Shown here: one piece after another, positions 8,981 through 17,700 of the stretch
Position numbering within the stretch: the first letter of the stretch is position 1
Layout: every line of letters begins with the position of its first letter
Source: Betaproteobacteria bacterium
GTDB lineage: Bacteria > Pseudomonadota > Gammaproteobacteria > Burkholderiales > Burkholderiaceae_C
Assembly: GCA_009925925.1 (NCBI GenBank)
Contig: RFQA01000006.1
Coordinates: 1 to 42,871, forward strand
Direction of reading: 5' to 3'
DNA: 42,871 bases
Notes under the pieces: model-generated
What the model saw: only the letters and a program-made list of their open reading frames with translations
Database searches by the model: none
What the model was told of the DNA's origin: nothing
Program-made: the position numbers and the translations under genes

Positions 8981-9940
8981 ATGTCAAAAGTAGTAAAAAT
9001 CCTCGATAGTACCGATGGCGATGGTCCCTGCATTGCCGCCATTGCCTGCGATCACCCGGATGCGCCTGTATACGCCAGCCACATGCGCAGCGCGCTGGCT
9101 GGCTTTATCACCGACGCGGCGTCCGGCACCTTGCGATTGCGCAACCCGCCGCCCCTGCCAGAGGACAGCCTGCGCGGCGCCGGACACATGCATTTGCATG
9201 CCGAAGTGTTTTTGCAGCTGCAAGGGCACACGACCTTCACTTTCCCGCACGCGCAGCTCACTCTCATGCCCGGCGAGGTGCTGGTAGTGCCCCCGAAGCT
9301 GCTGCACGACGAGCGGGTGAGCGGCAGTGAGGGACAGGCTTTTTCCAACCTGGTGATCTCTGCAGACAGCCAGCGCATGTCCTGCCACCTGGCCCATGAA
9401 GACCGGCCCGGCCACCCCGCCAGCTTGTACCTGGAGACTTGCAGCCACCTGGAGGCCATGCGCATTGAGGGCTGGCTGCGCGATGCAGCCCGGCCGCCTG
9501 TGCAAGATTCGCCCGGGCTGTGGCCACTGCAACAACGGGCCTTGCTCGCGGCTGCGCTCAGCAGCGTGGCCCGCTTGCTGGATGCCCCGCAAAAGACCCT
9601 GTCGCAAGAGCCGGCCTTGTTGAACCAGCTGCGCCGTTTGGTGCAAAACCGCATGGGCGAGGTGGACCTGACGGTCGCTTCATTGGCGCAAGAGCTGGGC
9701 TGCACGGCGGACTACCTGTCGCACCTGTACAGCAGCCACACCGGCGAGCACCTGTGGCAGGTCATCCTGCAGCAGCGCCTGGCCCGCGCTGCTCGCTTGC
9801 TGACGGAAGGCGATGCTGCCGTCAAAGAGGTGGCCTGGTGCTGCGGCTTTGCCAGCGCCAGCTATTTCATCCGCTGCTTCCGCCAGCATTTCGGGCTCAC
9901 GCCCAAGGCCTACCGTACGCGCCGAGTGGCTGCAGCCTAG
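8981..9940 (+). CDS. AraC-family transcriptional regulator
   Basis: 319 residues. The N-terminal half (about 55-130) is a cupin-like sensor (HLHAEVFLQLQGHTTFTF, LMPGEVLVVPPKLLHDE). The C-terminal hundred residues are the double helix-turn-helix: VASLAQELGCTADYLSHLY for the first and VKEVAWCCGFASASYFIRCF followed by FGLTPKAYR for the second. Divergent from the MFS transporter, which is its likely target. The start lacks a good ribosome-binding site, so it is tentative. The last four bases overlap the convergent CheW-domain gene. Confidence 0.9.
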   Translation: MSKVVKILDSTDGDGPCIAAIACDHPDAPVYASHMRSALAGFITDAASGTLRLRNPPPLPEDSLRGAGHMHLHAEVFLQLQGHTTFTFPHAQLTLMPGEVLVVPPKLLHDERVSGSEGQAFSNLVISADSQRMSCHLAHEDRPGHPASLYLETCSHLEAMRIEGWLRDAARPPVQDSPGLWPLQQRALLAAALSSVARLLDAPQKTLSQEPALLNQLRRLVQNRMGEVDLTVASLAQELGCTADYLSHLYSSHTGEHLWQVILQQRLARAARLLTEGDAAVKEVAWCCGFASASYFIRCFRQHFGLTPKAYRTRRVAAA

Positions 9941-12459
9941 TCGTACACGCGCTCGAAGCAGGCTTTCACATCCACCACCTGCACCAGTACATCGCCGCCA
10001 TTGGCCTTGATGAAGGCCCTGACCAGCGCGGGCCGGCCAGCGCGGCCGCCGAAGGGGGTGGGAATGATCTGGTCGGTGCGGAACTCGGTCACACCATGCA
10101 GGGCATCCACCAGCAGGCCTAGCAATCGGTCCTGGTGGCGCAGCACAATGATCTGGCTGCTCTTTTGCACCACTGCGCGACGGCCGGTCAGCAACAAGCA
10201 CAGGTCAAACACCCACACCGAAGCCTGCTCGCGGCCGTTTTGCGTCCAGGCCATGAGGCCTACCCGCCCGCGGCCATCGTCGACAGGTACCGAGGTGAGC
10301 TTGGCTGCCGACACGGCTTCCTGCACATGCTCCGCAGAGAGGGCAAACAACTTGCCATCGCCCCAGAAGGTGGCGTACTCCGCGCGCTCACCGCCTTGCA
10401 GGCCTACCAAAGGTAGCTCCAGGTCCGCGCTGCGGCCCTGGCCCTCGCGCACTGCACCCAAAGCGTCGTACACCACGGCAATCACGTCATCGCGGTAGCC
10501 ATCGCTGGTTTTGAATTCCCGATAGCCCTGGGATGCGGCACTGCCCATGATGGTGTAGTTGCCGCCCCGCTCCACCACCTTGGACAGGCTGCGTCCGGAC
10601 GCCAGCTGCTGCACTTCCGTCTGCAGACCTAGTTGAGCGCCTACCGGCATGCCCGGGTCGGTGCTGGCAATGACTTTGCCCGCGCGGTCTACAAACAAGG
10701 CCTGCATGCCCGGGCGCTCGCCCACACCACTGCGCAGCATGGCCGTGAATTCCGGCGCCGAATTGAAGACGATGCCCACACCCCCCACCACCCGGTCCGG
10801 GCGCAGCGGGTCGCGGACGGCCGCGTGGTAGGTGTAGGTGGACTGCCCACCGTAAAAAGGGTCCGGACCGAAAGGCGTGACGTAGTAGTCCTGCTCGGTG
10901 CGCAGCGCCTTGACCCAGGACAGGGTGAGCGCATCAAGTTGCTCACCGGCGATGCCGGGGCCATGGGTTTCATCGAGCTCGGTGCTGGCCACAATGCGCC
11001 CCTGCGCGTCGTACACAAACAAGCGGGTGTATACGGTGTAGAGCGAATTGATGTAGCGAAGGATGCCGGTCACCTCCTCGGCCAGCGTGTCGGTCCACAC
11101 CGGAGCACTAAGTGCCTGGCGCAGCTCCGGTGTCAGGGCCCACCAGCGGCAGTCGTCGGAGCGCTCGTACAAGTTACGGTCCAACAAATCCACCAGCAAG
11201 CGCGCCACAAACTCCGACTTCTGCAGGCTGGTGTTGAGCACGGTTTCATACAAATCGCCAATCGACTTGGCGAACAGCGCGTTGCTGCGGGCACCGGTTT
11301 CGCTGATCTGCGCGAGGATGGCCTTGAGCTTGCTCAGATCGCCCTGCTGACCGGCCGACATGACCTGCCCGTTCCACACCACGCAGCGAATGGTCTCTGC
11401 TGCAGCCATGATTTCAAACAAGGGCCCCGAGAGCGCCTGCGCGTGCGATAGCAACCCGCTGCGCATGCCCGCATCCAGCGCGGCCAGGGCTTGGGTGTCG
11501 CGCCCGGTGAAGGCGATGTCCACCGGAATCATGACCTGCCCCTGCCAGCCCGGCGGGCCGGGGTAGCCCTGATAGCCGCCTGAGCGGAAGGTGCGCACCA
11601 AATACTGCCGCCCCATGAACACCCACAAACGTGGCGATGCGCTGTGATTCACCGGCACCACCGAGCCCAGCGGAATCCAGGTCGGGTCTGAGGACTCGAT
11701 GACGCGGTTATCGCCATCCAGCAGCAGCATATTGGAGCGTTTGGCCGCATCGCGGTGCGAGCGGAAGATGCCCGCCATTTCCTGCTCGAAATGAAAGCAC
11801 AGGCACAGCACGCCGACTACCCGCTGCGTCTGGGGGTGCAGCATGCGCTTGGAGTAAATCAGGGCCAGGCGCTTGTTGGGGCGAAGTTGGCTGAAACGGA
11901 ATGTCTCCACAAAGCCGTCGCTGGCCAGCGTTTGCGCGATCAGCGGGTCATCGCTGCCCTCCATGGGCGTGGTCTCGTCGATCTGGACCAGCACGTTGCC
12001 CGCGGTGTCGAGCAACATGATTTCGTCGTACACGGTGTATTTGGTGGCATAGGCCCGCAAGCGCGCACGTGCAGCGGCCTGGTCGTCGGTGATGCCGGCC
12101 ACAAAGTTGCACAGCTCGTTGTCGGTAGCCAAAAAGCCGACGTCGGCAGTGCGCTCGTACAGATTGCGCACCACGATGTCGATGACGTACTGCGCCTGGG
12201 TGCCGATTTCATCAAGCACCGTGCCCACTTTCTCACTGACCAGGCTGGCCACCAGCTCATGCTCCAGCCGGGTAAAGCCCTCGCGGGTGGCGGCCATGGT
12301 GGGGAGGATGGCCTGCGCCTCGTCCGGGCAGTTCATCTTGGCGGACGACTCGATCAGCCGCCACATCAGGTTGAGTTCGTGCAGGGCGCCTTCACACCGG
12401 ATCACATCCCGCATGTAAGGCAAGAAGGTGTCGATATCCAGCCTGACTGCTTCGGTCAT
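9937..12459 (-). CDS. Soluble double-Cache-like receptor with C-terminal CheW domain
   Basis: 840 residues with no signal peptide or membrane segment visible. Two modules look like diverged duplicates: residues 70-350 (RNLYERTADVGFLATD at 98-113, then VYDEIMLLDTAGNVLV) and 400-680 (RNLYERSDDCRWWALT at 428-443, then VYTRLFVYDAQGRIVA). Each has the pattern of a Cache-type sensor. Residues 690-840 form a CheW-like domain (YATFWGDGKLFALSAEHVQEAV, VWVFDLCLLL, IIVLRHQDRLLGLLVDALHGV). CheW domains dock to CheA and receptor tips, so the protein may feed a cytoplasmic signal into a chemosensory array without a methylated helical bundle. The upstream gene ends 81 bp away and an FNR-like box lies in that gap. 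Cofactor and ligand are unknown. Confidence 0.82.
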   Translation of the reverse strand: MTEAVRLDIDTFLPYMRDVIRCEGALHELNLMWRLIESSAKMNCPDEAQAILPTMAATREGFTRLEHELVASLVSEKVGTVLDEIGTQAQYVIDIVVRNLYERTADVGFLATDNELCNFVAGITDDQAAARARLRAYATKYTVYDEIMLLDTAGNVLVQIDETTPMEGSDDPLIAQTLASDGFVETFRFSQLRPNKRLALIYSKRMLHPQTQRVVGVLCLCFHFEQEMAGIFRSHRDAAKRSNMLLLDGDNRVIESSDPTWIPLGSVVPVNHSASPRLWVFMGRQYLVRTFRSGGYQGYPGPPGWQGQVMIPVDIAFTGRDTQALAALDAGMRSGLLSHAQALSGPLFEIMAAAETIRCVVWNGQVMSAGQQGDLSKLKAILAQISETGARSNALFAKSIGDLYETVLNTSLQKSEFVARLLVDLLDRNLYERSDDCRWWALTPELRQALSAPVWTDTLAEEVTGILRYINSLYTVYTRLFVYDAQGRIVASTELDETHGPGIAGEQLDALTLSWVKALRTEQDYYVTPFGPDPFYGGQSTYTYHAAVRDPLRPDRVVGGVGIVFNSAPEFTAMLRSGVGERPGMQALFVDRAGKVIASTDPGMPVGAQLGLQTEVQQLASGRSLSKVVERGGNYTIMGSAASQGYREFKTSDGYRDDVIAVVYDALGAVREGQGRSADLELPLVGLQGGERAEYATFWGDGKLFALSAEHVQEAVSAAKLTSVPVDDGRGRVGLMAWTQNGREQASVWVFDLCLLLTGRRAVVQKSSQIIVLRHQDRLLGLLVDALHGVTEFRTDQIIPTPFGGRAGRPALVRAFIKANGGDVLVQVVDVKACFERVYD

Positions 12460-12497
12460 GGTTCCAACTCCCTGTGTTCGGGGCCTGGCGAGGCCGC

Positions 12498-12511
12498 TTG
12501 ACCTCCATCAA
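12498..12511 (-). promoter_or_regulatory. FNR/ANR-like box upstream of the CheW-domain receptor
   Basis: TTGACCTCCATCAA matches the FNR consensus TTGAT-N4-ATCAA with one mismatch, and sits inside a slightly larger inverted repeat GCTTGA/TCAAGC. It is about 40 bases before the receptor start codon. It may instead be a weak hairpin at the end of the SDR gene. Confidence 0.4.
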
Positions 12512-12540
12512 GCAAGTCGGATGCCACAAGTTACAAACGA

Positions 12541-13335
12541 CTAAAAAGTGCCGCCGAATGCCCCGCCGTCCACCAACACGTTTTGGCCCGTCATATAGCC
12601 GGCTTGCTGGCTGCACAAGAAGGCGCAGACCTGGCCGAACTCGGCCGGCGTGCCGTAGCGGCCCACGGGAATCTGGGCCTGCTGCAGGCGGCGGATGTCT
12701 TCCACACTCTGGCCGGTTTTGGCCGAAGTGGCCTTCACGGTGGCGGCAATGCGGTCGGTGTCGAACTTGCCGGGCAGCAGGTTGTTGATGGTCACGCCCT
12801 TGGCGGCCAGGCTGCTGCGGGCCACGCCGGCCACAAAGCCGGTCAGTCCGCTACGCGCGCCATTGGACAGGCCCAGAATGTCGATGGGCGACTTCACCGC
12901 GCTGGAGGTGATGTTCACAATGCGCCCGAAACCCCGCGCAGCCATGCCGTCCACCGTAGCCTTGATGAGCTCGATGGGGGTGAGCATGTTGGCGTCTACC
13001 GCCTTGATCCAGGCTTCGCGGTCCCAGTCACGGAAATCGCCGGGCGGCGGGCCGCCCGCGTTGGTGACCACAATGTCAAAGTCCGCGCGCATGGCAAATA
13101 CCGCCTCACGGCCGGCCACCGTGGTGATGTCCTGGGCACAAAAAAGCACCTCCGCGCCCGTCTTGTCTGCGTAAGCAGCTCTTAAATTCATAGCAGATTG
13201 TTCCAGGGCCTGCGCGCCCCGTGCCACGATCAGCAGGTTCACACCCTCGGCGGCCAGCGCTTGCGCACAGCCCAGGCCCAGCCCTTTGCTGGCGCCGCAC
13301 ACCAATGCCCATTTGCCTTTGATTCCTAAATCCAT
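12541..13335 (-). CDS. SDR-family oxidoreductase lacking the YxxxK active-site motif
   Basis: 264 residues. The cofactor-binding pattern GASKGLGLG (14-22) and NAG (92-94) are intact, and Ser144/145 sit in NITSS. Where Tyr-xxx-Lys is expected the chain reads GLSNGARSGL, and there is no Tyr anywhere from residue 140 to 190. A subset of FabG-like SDRs with an LSN..R pattern shares this feature as I recall it, so the protein may still fold and bind NAD(P) but use other chemistry or act non-catalytically. The C-terminus YMTGQNVLVDGGAFGG is typical. A dispersed repeat copy (13146-13194) encodes residues around SAMNLRAAYADKTGAEV. It runs in the same direction as the EamA and DUF808 genes upstream. 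Confidence 0.9.
   Translation of the reverse strand: MDLGIKGKWALVCGASKGLGLGCAQALAAEGVNLLIVARGAQALEQSAMNLRAAYADKTGAEVLFCAQDITTVAGREAVFAMRADFDIVVTNAGGPPPGDFRDWDREAWIKAVDANMLTPIELIKATVDGMAARGFGRIVNITSSAVKSPIDILGLSNGARSGLTGFVAGVARSSLAAKGVTINNLLPGKFDTDRIAATVKATSAKTGQSVEDIRRLQQAQIPVGRYGTPAEFGQVCAFLCSQQAGYMTGQNVLVDGGAFGGTF
13146..13194 (-). repeat. Dispersed repeat copy B, inside the SDR gene
   Basis: On the minus strand reads GCTATGAATTTAAGAGCTG, CTTACGCAGA, then ACGGGCGC. It shares a sub-type with copy C (GCTATG.ATTTA.GAGCTGCTT, CGCAGA, ACGGGCGC). It encodes part of the loop after the second beta strand of the SDR fold. Confidence 0.7.
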
Positions 13336-13369
13336 GTCGAGTCCTTCTCTATTGTTGGTACGCGCAGCG

Positions 13370-14305
13370 TCAGCGCCGGCTGCTCACCACATACACACCC
13401 AGTAGCACCAAAACGGTGCCCGCCACCACCCACAAGTTCATGGGCTCGTCCAGCAGCAACACGCCCATGAGGATGGTGGACATGGGGCCCACCATGCCCA
13501 CCTGCGCAGCCAGGCCCGAGCCGATGCGCTCGATCGCCATCATCACCATCAGCACCGGAACCACCGTGCAGGCTGTGGCGTTAAGCAGCGAGAGCCACAG
13601 CACCTCTGGCGCCACGGCAAACGCAGTGTCCAGCGGCCGCAGCAGCACAAACTGCGCAATGCACAGCACGCAGGCCACACTGGTGGCCAGCCCCACCAAC
13701 CGCAGCGAGCCCAGGCGCTGCACCAGCTCGCCGCTATAGCTCAAATACAGCGCATAGCTGATGGCGCTGCCCAGCACCAGGACCGCGCCCAGCGCCACAT
13801 GACCACCGGCCAAGGTCACTTCATGGCCGAACACCAGCAGCACGCCGCCATAGCTGATGGCCATGCCCACGCCCTGCGGCAGCGTCACCTTTTTGCCATA
13901 CAAGGCCATACCCAGCAACACGACGAGCGTGGGGTTGAGGTACAAAATCAGCCGCTCCAGCGAAGCCGAGATGTAAGCCAGCCCCGCAAAGTCCAGAAAG
14001 CTGGCGAGGTAGTAACCGGTAATGCCCAGGCCCAGAATGCCCAGCTTGTCTCGGGTGGTCAGAGCCACCACGTCCTGGCCCCGCCGGCGTGCACGCGGCC
14101 CGGTCCACCACACGATGGCCAGGAAGAACGGCAATGCCATCAACATGCGCAGCATGATGAGGCTGACTGCATCCACCCCGGGGTAGCGGTAGGCCAGCTT
14201 GACGATGATGGCTTTGCCACTGAAGGCAATGGCACCGGCAATGGCCAGCGCCAGACCGGTTGCTATGGATTTAGGAGCTGCTTGCGCAGATTGCACGGGC
14301 GCCAA
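13370..14305 (-). CDS. EamA-family (DMT superfamily) transporter
   Basis: 311 residues, about ten hydrophobic segments in two EamA repeats (FSGKAIIVKLAYRYPGVDAV in the first; SAISYALYLSYSGELVQRLG in the second), ending GTVLVLLGVYVVSSRR. Inner-membrane exporter of unknown substrate. The frame is closed by a stop just upstream, so the start must be TTG at 14305 (AAGGGA about 9 bases before it) or a GTG at 14296. The first 15 or so residues (APVQSAQAAPKSIAT) are encoded by a dispersed repeat copy, which therefore supplies the start region. It follows the DUF808 gene by 3 bases, so coupling is likely. Confidence 0.87.
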   Translation of the reverse strand: MAPVQSAQAAPKSIATGLALAIAGAIAFSGKAIIVKLAYRYPGVDAVSLIMLRMLMALPFFLAIVWWTGPRARRRGQDVVALTTRDKLGILGLGITGYYLASFLDFAGLAYISASLERLILYLNPTLVVLLGMALYGKKVTLPQGVGMAISYGGVLLVFGHEVTLAGGHVALGAVLVLGSAISYALYLSYSGELVQRLGSLRLVGLATSVACVLCIAQFVLLRPLDTAFAVAPEVLWLSLLNATACTVVPVLMVMMAIERIGSGLAAQVGMVGPMSTILMGVLLLDEPMNLWVVAGTVLVLLGVYVVSSRR

Positions 14306-14310
14306 TGGCT
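14262..14310 (+). repeat. Dispersed repeat copy C, at the start of the EamA gene
   Basis: Reads GCTATGGATTTAGGAGCTG, CTTGCGCAGATTGC, then ACGGGCGCCAATGGC. It covers the initiation region and the hydrophilic N-terminus of the minus-strand EamA gene and abuts the DUF808 stop codon. Confidence 0.75.
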
Positions 14311-15211
14311 AATTTCCCTTCGAACCCTGGCGCAGGCGCTGCACCAGCGTTACACCTGCCAGCACCAGGGCGCCGGCCACGATGCCGACCAAACCGTCCC
14401 ACACAAAGCCCAGTGGCAGGCCTTCCAGCAGGTGGTGCAAAAACGGCAAGCCGTGCACCAGAATGCCGCCGCCCACCAGAAACATGGCCGCGGTACCGGC
14501 CACCGACAGCACCCTCATCAGCACCGGTGCTGCGCGCAGCAAGCCGCGCCCCAGCGCCTGGGTGAAGCCGCCTTCGGGCGTGGCGGAGGGCCGACGGGTG
14601 AGGTAGAGGCCCAGGTCGTCAATCTTCACAATGCCCGCCACCAGGCCGTACACGCCCACCGTCATGATGAAGGCCACACCGGCCAGCACCATAAGCTGCG
14701 TCGTCCAGGCGCTGGTTTGCACCGTGCCCAAGGTGATGGCGATGATTTCGGCCGAGAGAATGAAGTCGGTGCGGATGGCCCCCTTGATCTTGTCTTTCTC
14801 CAGCGCCACCAGATCCACTGCGGGGTTTTGCAGCGCCTGCAGAAGCTCGGCTTCATGGGCCTGATCGTCTTCCGCGCGATGCAGAAACTTGTGGGCCAGC
14901 TTCTCGAAACCTTCAAAACACAAAAAAGCGCCGCCCACCATGAGCAGCGGCGTCACCAGCCAGGGCGCCACGATACTGATGGCCAAGGCTGCGGGCACCA
15001 GGATCACTTTGTTCAACAGCGAACCCTTGCACACCGCCCATACCACCGGAATCTCTCGCTCGGCGGATACACCGGTGACTTGCTGGGCATTGAGCGCGAG
15101 GTCATCACCCAGCACACCGGCTGTTTTCTTGGCGGCGACTTTGCTGAGCACCGCGACATCGTCCAACACCGTGGCAATGTCATCAAAAAGAGCGAGAAGG
15201 CTGCTGGCCAT
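14309..15211 (-). CDS. DUF808 family inner-membrane protein (YedI-like)
   Basis: 300 residues. The N-terminus [41 protein letters not shown] is split by the family hallmarks LLALFDDIA and [12 protein letters not shown], which match E. coli YedI and relatives. About six to eight hydrophobic segments follow, with the soluble stretch [19 protein letters not shown] also family-typical. Function is unknown. The start at 15211 was chosen because AGGA lies 5 bases upstream and it matches the family N-terminus; a longer frame is open. First gene of the probable DUF808-EamA-SDR operon. Confidence 0.88.
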   Translation of the reverse strand: MASSLLALFDDIATVLDDVAVLSKVAAKKTAGVLGDDLALNAQQVTGVSAEREIPVVWAVCKGSLLNKVILVPAALAISIVAPWLVTPLLMVGGAFLCFEGFEKLAHKFLHRAEDDQAHEAELLQALQNPAVDLVALEKDKIKGAIRTDFILSAEIIAITLGTVQTSAWTTQLMVLAGVAFIMTVGVYGLVAGIVKIDDLGLYLTRRPSATPEGGFTQALGRGLLRAAPVLMRVLSVAGTAAMFLVGGGILVHGLPFLHHLLEGLPLGFVWDGLVGIVAGALVLAGVTLVQRLRQGSKGN

Positions 15212-15338
15212 GCGGGTCCTGTAAAGCAAGAAAAGCTAGATTGTCACCCGTTTGGCGTACACCCATCAGGGCATACCCCATACGGGCTGGCGCAAAGCTT
15301 GCTGGAGAATGAAAAAACAAAGCGGCAACGCGAACACC

Positions 15339-15860
15339 ATGCCCCCGACTGTCACCTTGGACCGACCCATCACCCACCTCGCCCCCACGGTGCTCGACAT
15401 CGAGGCCTCCGGCCTGGGCCGCAGCAGCTACCCCATTGAGGTGGGCTATGTGTTGCCGGACGGGCACGCTTACTGCACCTTGGTGCAGCCCGAGCAGGAC
15501 TGGACGCACTGGGACGACAGTGCTGCCGCCCTGCACCGCATTACCCGCGAGCTGTTGCATGAGCGTGGCCTGCGCGCCCGCGAAGTGGCCACCCTGCTCA
15601 ACACCCAGTTGGCCGGGCAAACCGTGTACTCCGACGGCTGGGCCAACGACTTCACCTGGCTGAATGTGCTGTATGAAGCAGCCGGCATGTCCCCCCGCTT
15701 CAAGCTGGAAAACCTGCGCAGTCTGCTCAGCGACGAAGAGGCCGACCAGTGGCACGTCGTCAAAGCCCAGATCGCCAGCGAGCGCGGCACCCAGCGGCAC
15801 AGGGCGAGTTCGGATGCGCGCTTGATCCAGCTCACCCTGCAACGCATCAGGGCGGGTTAA
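15339..15860 (+). CDS. DEDDh 3'-5' exonuclease domain protein
   Basis: 173 residues from this start. The DnaQ-like catalytic residues can all be placed: VLDIEASGLG (Exo I, Asp and Glu), SDGWANDFTWL (Exo II Asp), and HRASSD (Exo III, His then Asp five residues on). The protein is a stand-alone exonuclease domain without polymerase or other partner domains, so it may trim RNA or DNA ends. The start is uncertain: an ATG at 15309 would add ten residues but lies too close to its GGAG, while 15339 lacks a strong site. Divergent from DUF808. Confidence 0.82.
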   Translation: MPPTVTLDRPITHLAPTVLDIEASGLGRSSYPIEVGYVLPDGHAYCTLVQPEQDWTHWDDSAAALHRITRELLHERGLRAREVATLLNTQLAGQTVYSDGWANDFTWLNVLYEAAGMSPRFKLENLRSLLSDEEADQWHVVKAQIASERGTQRHRASSDARLIQLTLQRIRAG

Positions 15861-15955
15861 TCCCCAGCCTTTTTGGGGCCCCTCCTCCACGGGCAGCTGC
15901 TGCTTAGGCAGTAACATGCGGCGGTAAAGCACCACCTACAAAGGAGACAAGAGCC

Positions 15956-16426
15956 ATGGCAATCACCGTAGAAATCAACCTGGGTTACGAATTTGATGTG
16001 AAGGCCAAGGCCAGCGAAGTCTTCGCTGTGCTGTCGGATGTGCCCACCTCGGCCAGCCATTTCCCCAAAGTCGATCAGTTGGTCGATCTGGGCGGCGGCG
16101 CTTACCGCTGGGAAATGGAAAAAATCGGTATCGCTTCCATCACGCTGCAAACGGTATACGCGTCCAAATACACTTCCAACAAGGCCAAAGGTACCGTGAG
16201 CTGGACTCCCATCAAGGGTGAAGGCAACGCCCTGGTGGCCGGCAGCTGGAAGATCACCGACAACAAAAAGTCCACCAACATCGTGCTGGAAATCCAGGGC
16301 GAACTTACCCTGCCCCTGCCCGGCCTGATGAAGATGGTGGCCGCACCCGTTGCCGAAGCCGAATTTGAAAAAATGGTGGAGCAGTACATCGACAACCTCA
16401 CCAAACACTTCGGCGGGGAAGCGTAA
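15956..16426 (+). CDS. SRPBCC (START-like) family protein
   Basis: 156 residues. The helix-grip pattern is visible: an N-terminal strand (VEINLGYEFDVKA), a helix SEVFAVLSDVPTSASHFP, strands including YRWEMEKIGIASITLQTVYAS, and a long C-terminal helix EAEFEKMVEQYIDNLTKHF. Proteins of this fold bind lipids or other hydrophobic ligands, or act as cyclases; no catalytic residues are recognisable. The start has a strong AAGGAGA 8 bases upstream. No operon partner is obvious. Confidence 0.82.
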   Translation: MAITVEINLGYEFDVKAKASEVFAVLSDVPTSASHFPKVDQLVDLGGGAYRWEMEKIGIASITLQTVYASKYTSNKAKGTVSWTPIKGEGNALVAGSWKITDNKKSTNIVLEIQGELTLPLPGLMKMVAAPVAEAEFEKMVEQYIDNLTKHFGGEA

Positions 16427-16491
16427 GGGCCGAAAGATCAGGCCGCCAGGCACTTGCTTCTTTAACCGAAGATCAGGACAGGGGTACCGTT

Positions 16492-16779
16492 TTGCCTGCC
16501 AAAGGCCCATCGCGAATCGCGGGTACCTTGGTCCTTGCAGCAGCCCTGTTGTGTCTGGGCGTCTCACTCGCTTGTTGGTTTATCTATTTCACGGTGTATT
16601 GGCCATACCGGAATCTCTTCGACGAAACGGGCCGCTATTTCGATGCGCAAACCCTGGTCGTTTACCAAGAACAGAGCGGCTTGTTGATCTGGCCTGCATT
16701 GGCACTCTCCATGTTGACCGTCATGCTCGGAGTCGCGTGGAAAACCATCCGCAGCACCAATGGACCACGCAATTTATAG
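16492..16779 (+). CDS. Small two-helix membrane protein, hypothetical
   Basis: 95 residues with two clear hydrophobic segments (GTLVLAAALLCLGVSLACWF and LLIWPALALSMLTVMLGVAW) separated by about 30 polar residues. It starts with TTG, preceded by a purine-rich AGGACAGGGG. No family is recognised. The stop codon is two bases before a repeat copy (16781-16835), which may form the end of the transcript. Confidence 0.55.
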   Translation: MPAKGPSRIAGTLVLAAALLCLGVSLACWFIYFTVYWPYRNLFDETGRYFDAQTLVVYQEQSGLLIWPALALSMLTVMLGVAWKTIRSTNGPRNL

Positions 16780-16780
16780 T

Positions 16781-16835
16781 CAAAACCGCCGCTAGCGCTC
16801 ACTGGATATGCGCAAGCAGCTACCAAATCAATAGC
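16781..16835 (-). repeat. Dispersed repeat copy D, intergenic, near full-length
   Basis: On the minus strand reads GCTATTGATTTGGTAGCTG, CTTGCGCATATCC, then AGTGAGCGCTAGCGGCGG. This is the best-preserved copy. It lies between the small membrane protein gene and the broken BASS transporter. Confidence 0.85.
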
Positions 16836-16843
16836 AAATTGCG

Positions 16844-17673
16844 TCAGTCCACCCGCTTCCCATAGCGCTGCGCCAGCACTGCGCAGACCATGAGCTGGAT
16901 CTGGTGGAAGATCATGAGGGGCAGAAGCATCATGCCCACTTGCGGGGCTGCGAACAGCACGCCACAGTAAGGGCTAACAGCATGGGCAAGGGCACGTGGC
17001 TCCACAAGCCCTCGATCACCGCCGCGCTGAAGGCGGTGTAGACCACCAGCAGGATGGAGCTTTGGTCCACCATCTTGAGCGTGGCGGCATGGCGCTTTAC
17101 AAAGCCGCCCACCATCGGCTGCAACAACTGGCCCAGCGCAAAGGGCAGCAGCAGTTGCTCCATGATGTGGATCACCGCATCCAGCGCGCTGCCACCTGAC
17201 AAGCCACCGGGCACCACGAACCAGCTCACCAGCAGGGGCGTGACAAACACACCAATCAGGCTGGAAGCAGACGCGCTGCACACCGCCGCCGCCACATTGC
17301 CTCGCGCCATGGCAGTGAACGCGATGGCCGACTGCACCGTGGCAGGCAAGGTGCACAAAAACAGCATGCCCACTGCCAACTCGGGGCTCAGCGTCCAGGC
17401 GAACACTGGCTTGAGCAGCAGCCCCAGCAGCGGAAACAGCCCGAAGGTAAAGCCCAGCACCAGCAAGTGCAACCGCCAATGGCTCAGGCCCGCCACCACA
17501 TTGGCGCGGGAGAGTTTGGCGCCATGCATGAAAAAAAGCAGGGCAATGGCGGCGGTGGTAATCCATTCAAACGCCTGGGCCACCGCACCTTGGGCGGGGA
17601 ACAGACTTGCCAGCGTGACTACGCCGATCAGGACCAGGGTGAAGTCGTCAGGAAGAAAGCGGGGACGTTGCAT
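16844..17673 (-). pseudogene. Broken BASS-type (SBF-like, SLC10A7/YfeH type) transporter
   Basis: The first roughly 235 codons encode a bile acid:sodium symporter-like protein (RFLPDDFTLVLIGVVTLAS, AIALLFFMHGAKLSR, LCTLPATVQSAIAFTAMARGN, EQLLLPFALGQLLQP). Near 16965 the frame shifts: after LLALTV it runs into a stop at about 16930. The family C-terminus GVLFAAPQVGMMLLPLMIF, then HQIQLMVCAVLAQRY, continues in another minus-strand frame to 16844. The segment that normally joins them, with the conserved FCGSKKSLA...GVPMA motif, is absent. So about 50 codons are deleted out of frame and the protein would lack its last transport helices. It follows the alcohol dehydrogenase gene by 27 bp. A sequencing error could explain a frameshift but not the missing segment. 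Confidence 0.85.
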
Positions 17674-17700
17674 GGGGGCAGAGCATACCTGTGCAGTTGG

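Noticed and set aside
13799-15439. 546-codon open frame on the plus strand across the EamA, DUF808 and exonuclease genes
   Set aside because: His/Gln-rich shadow translation running over three clear genes.
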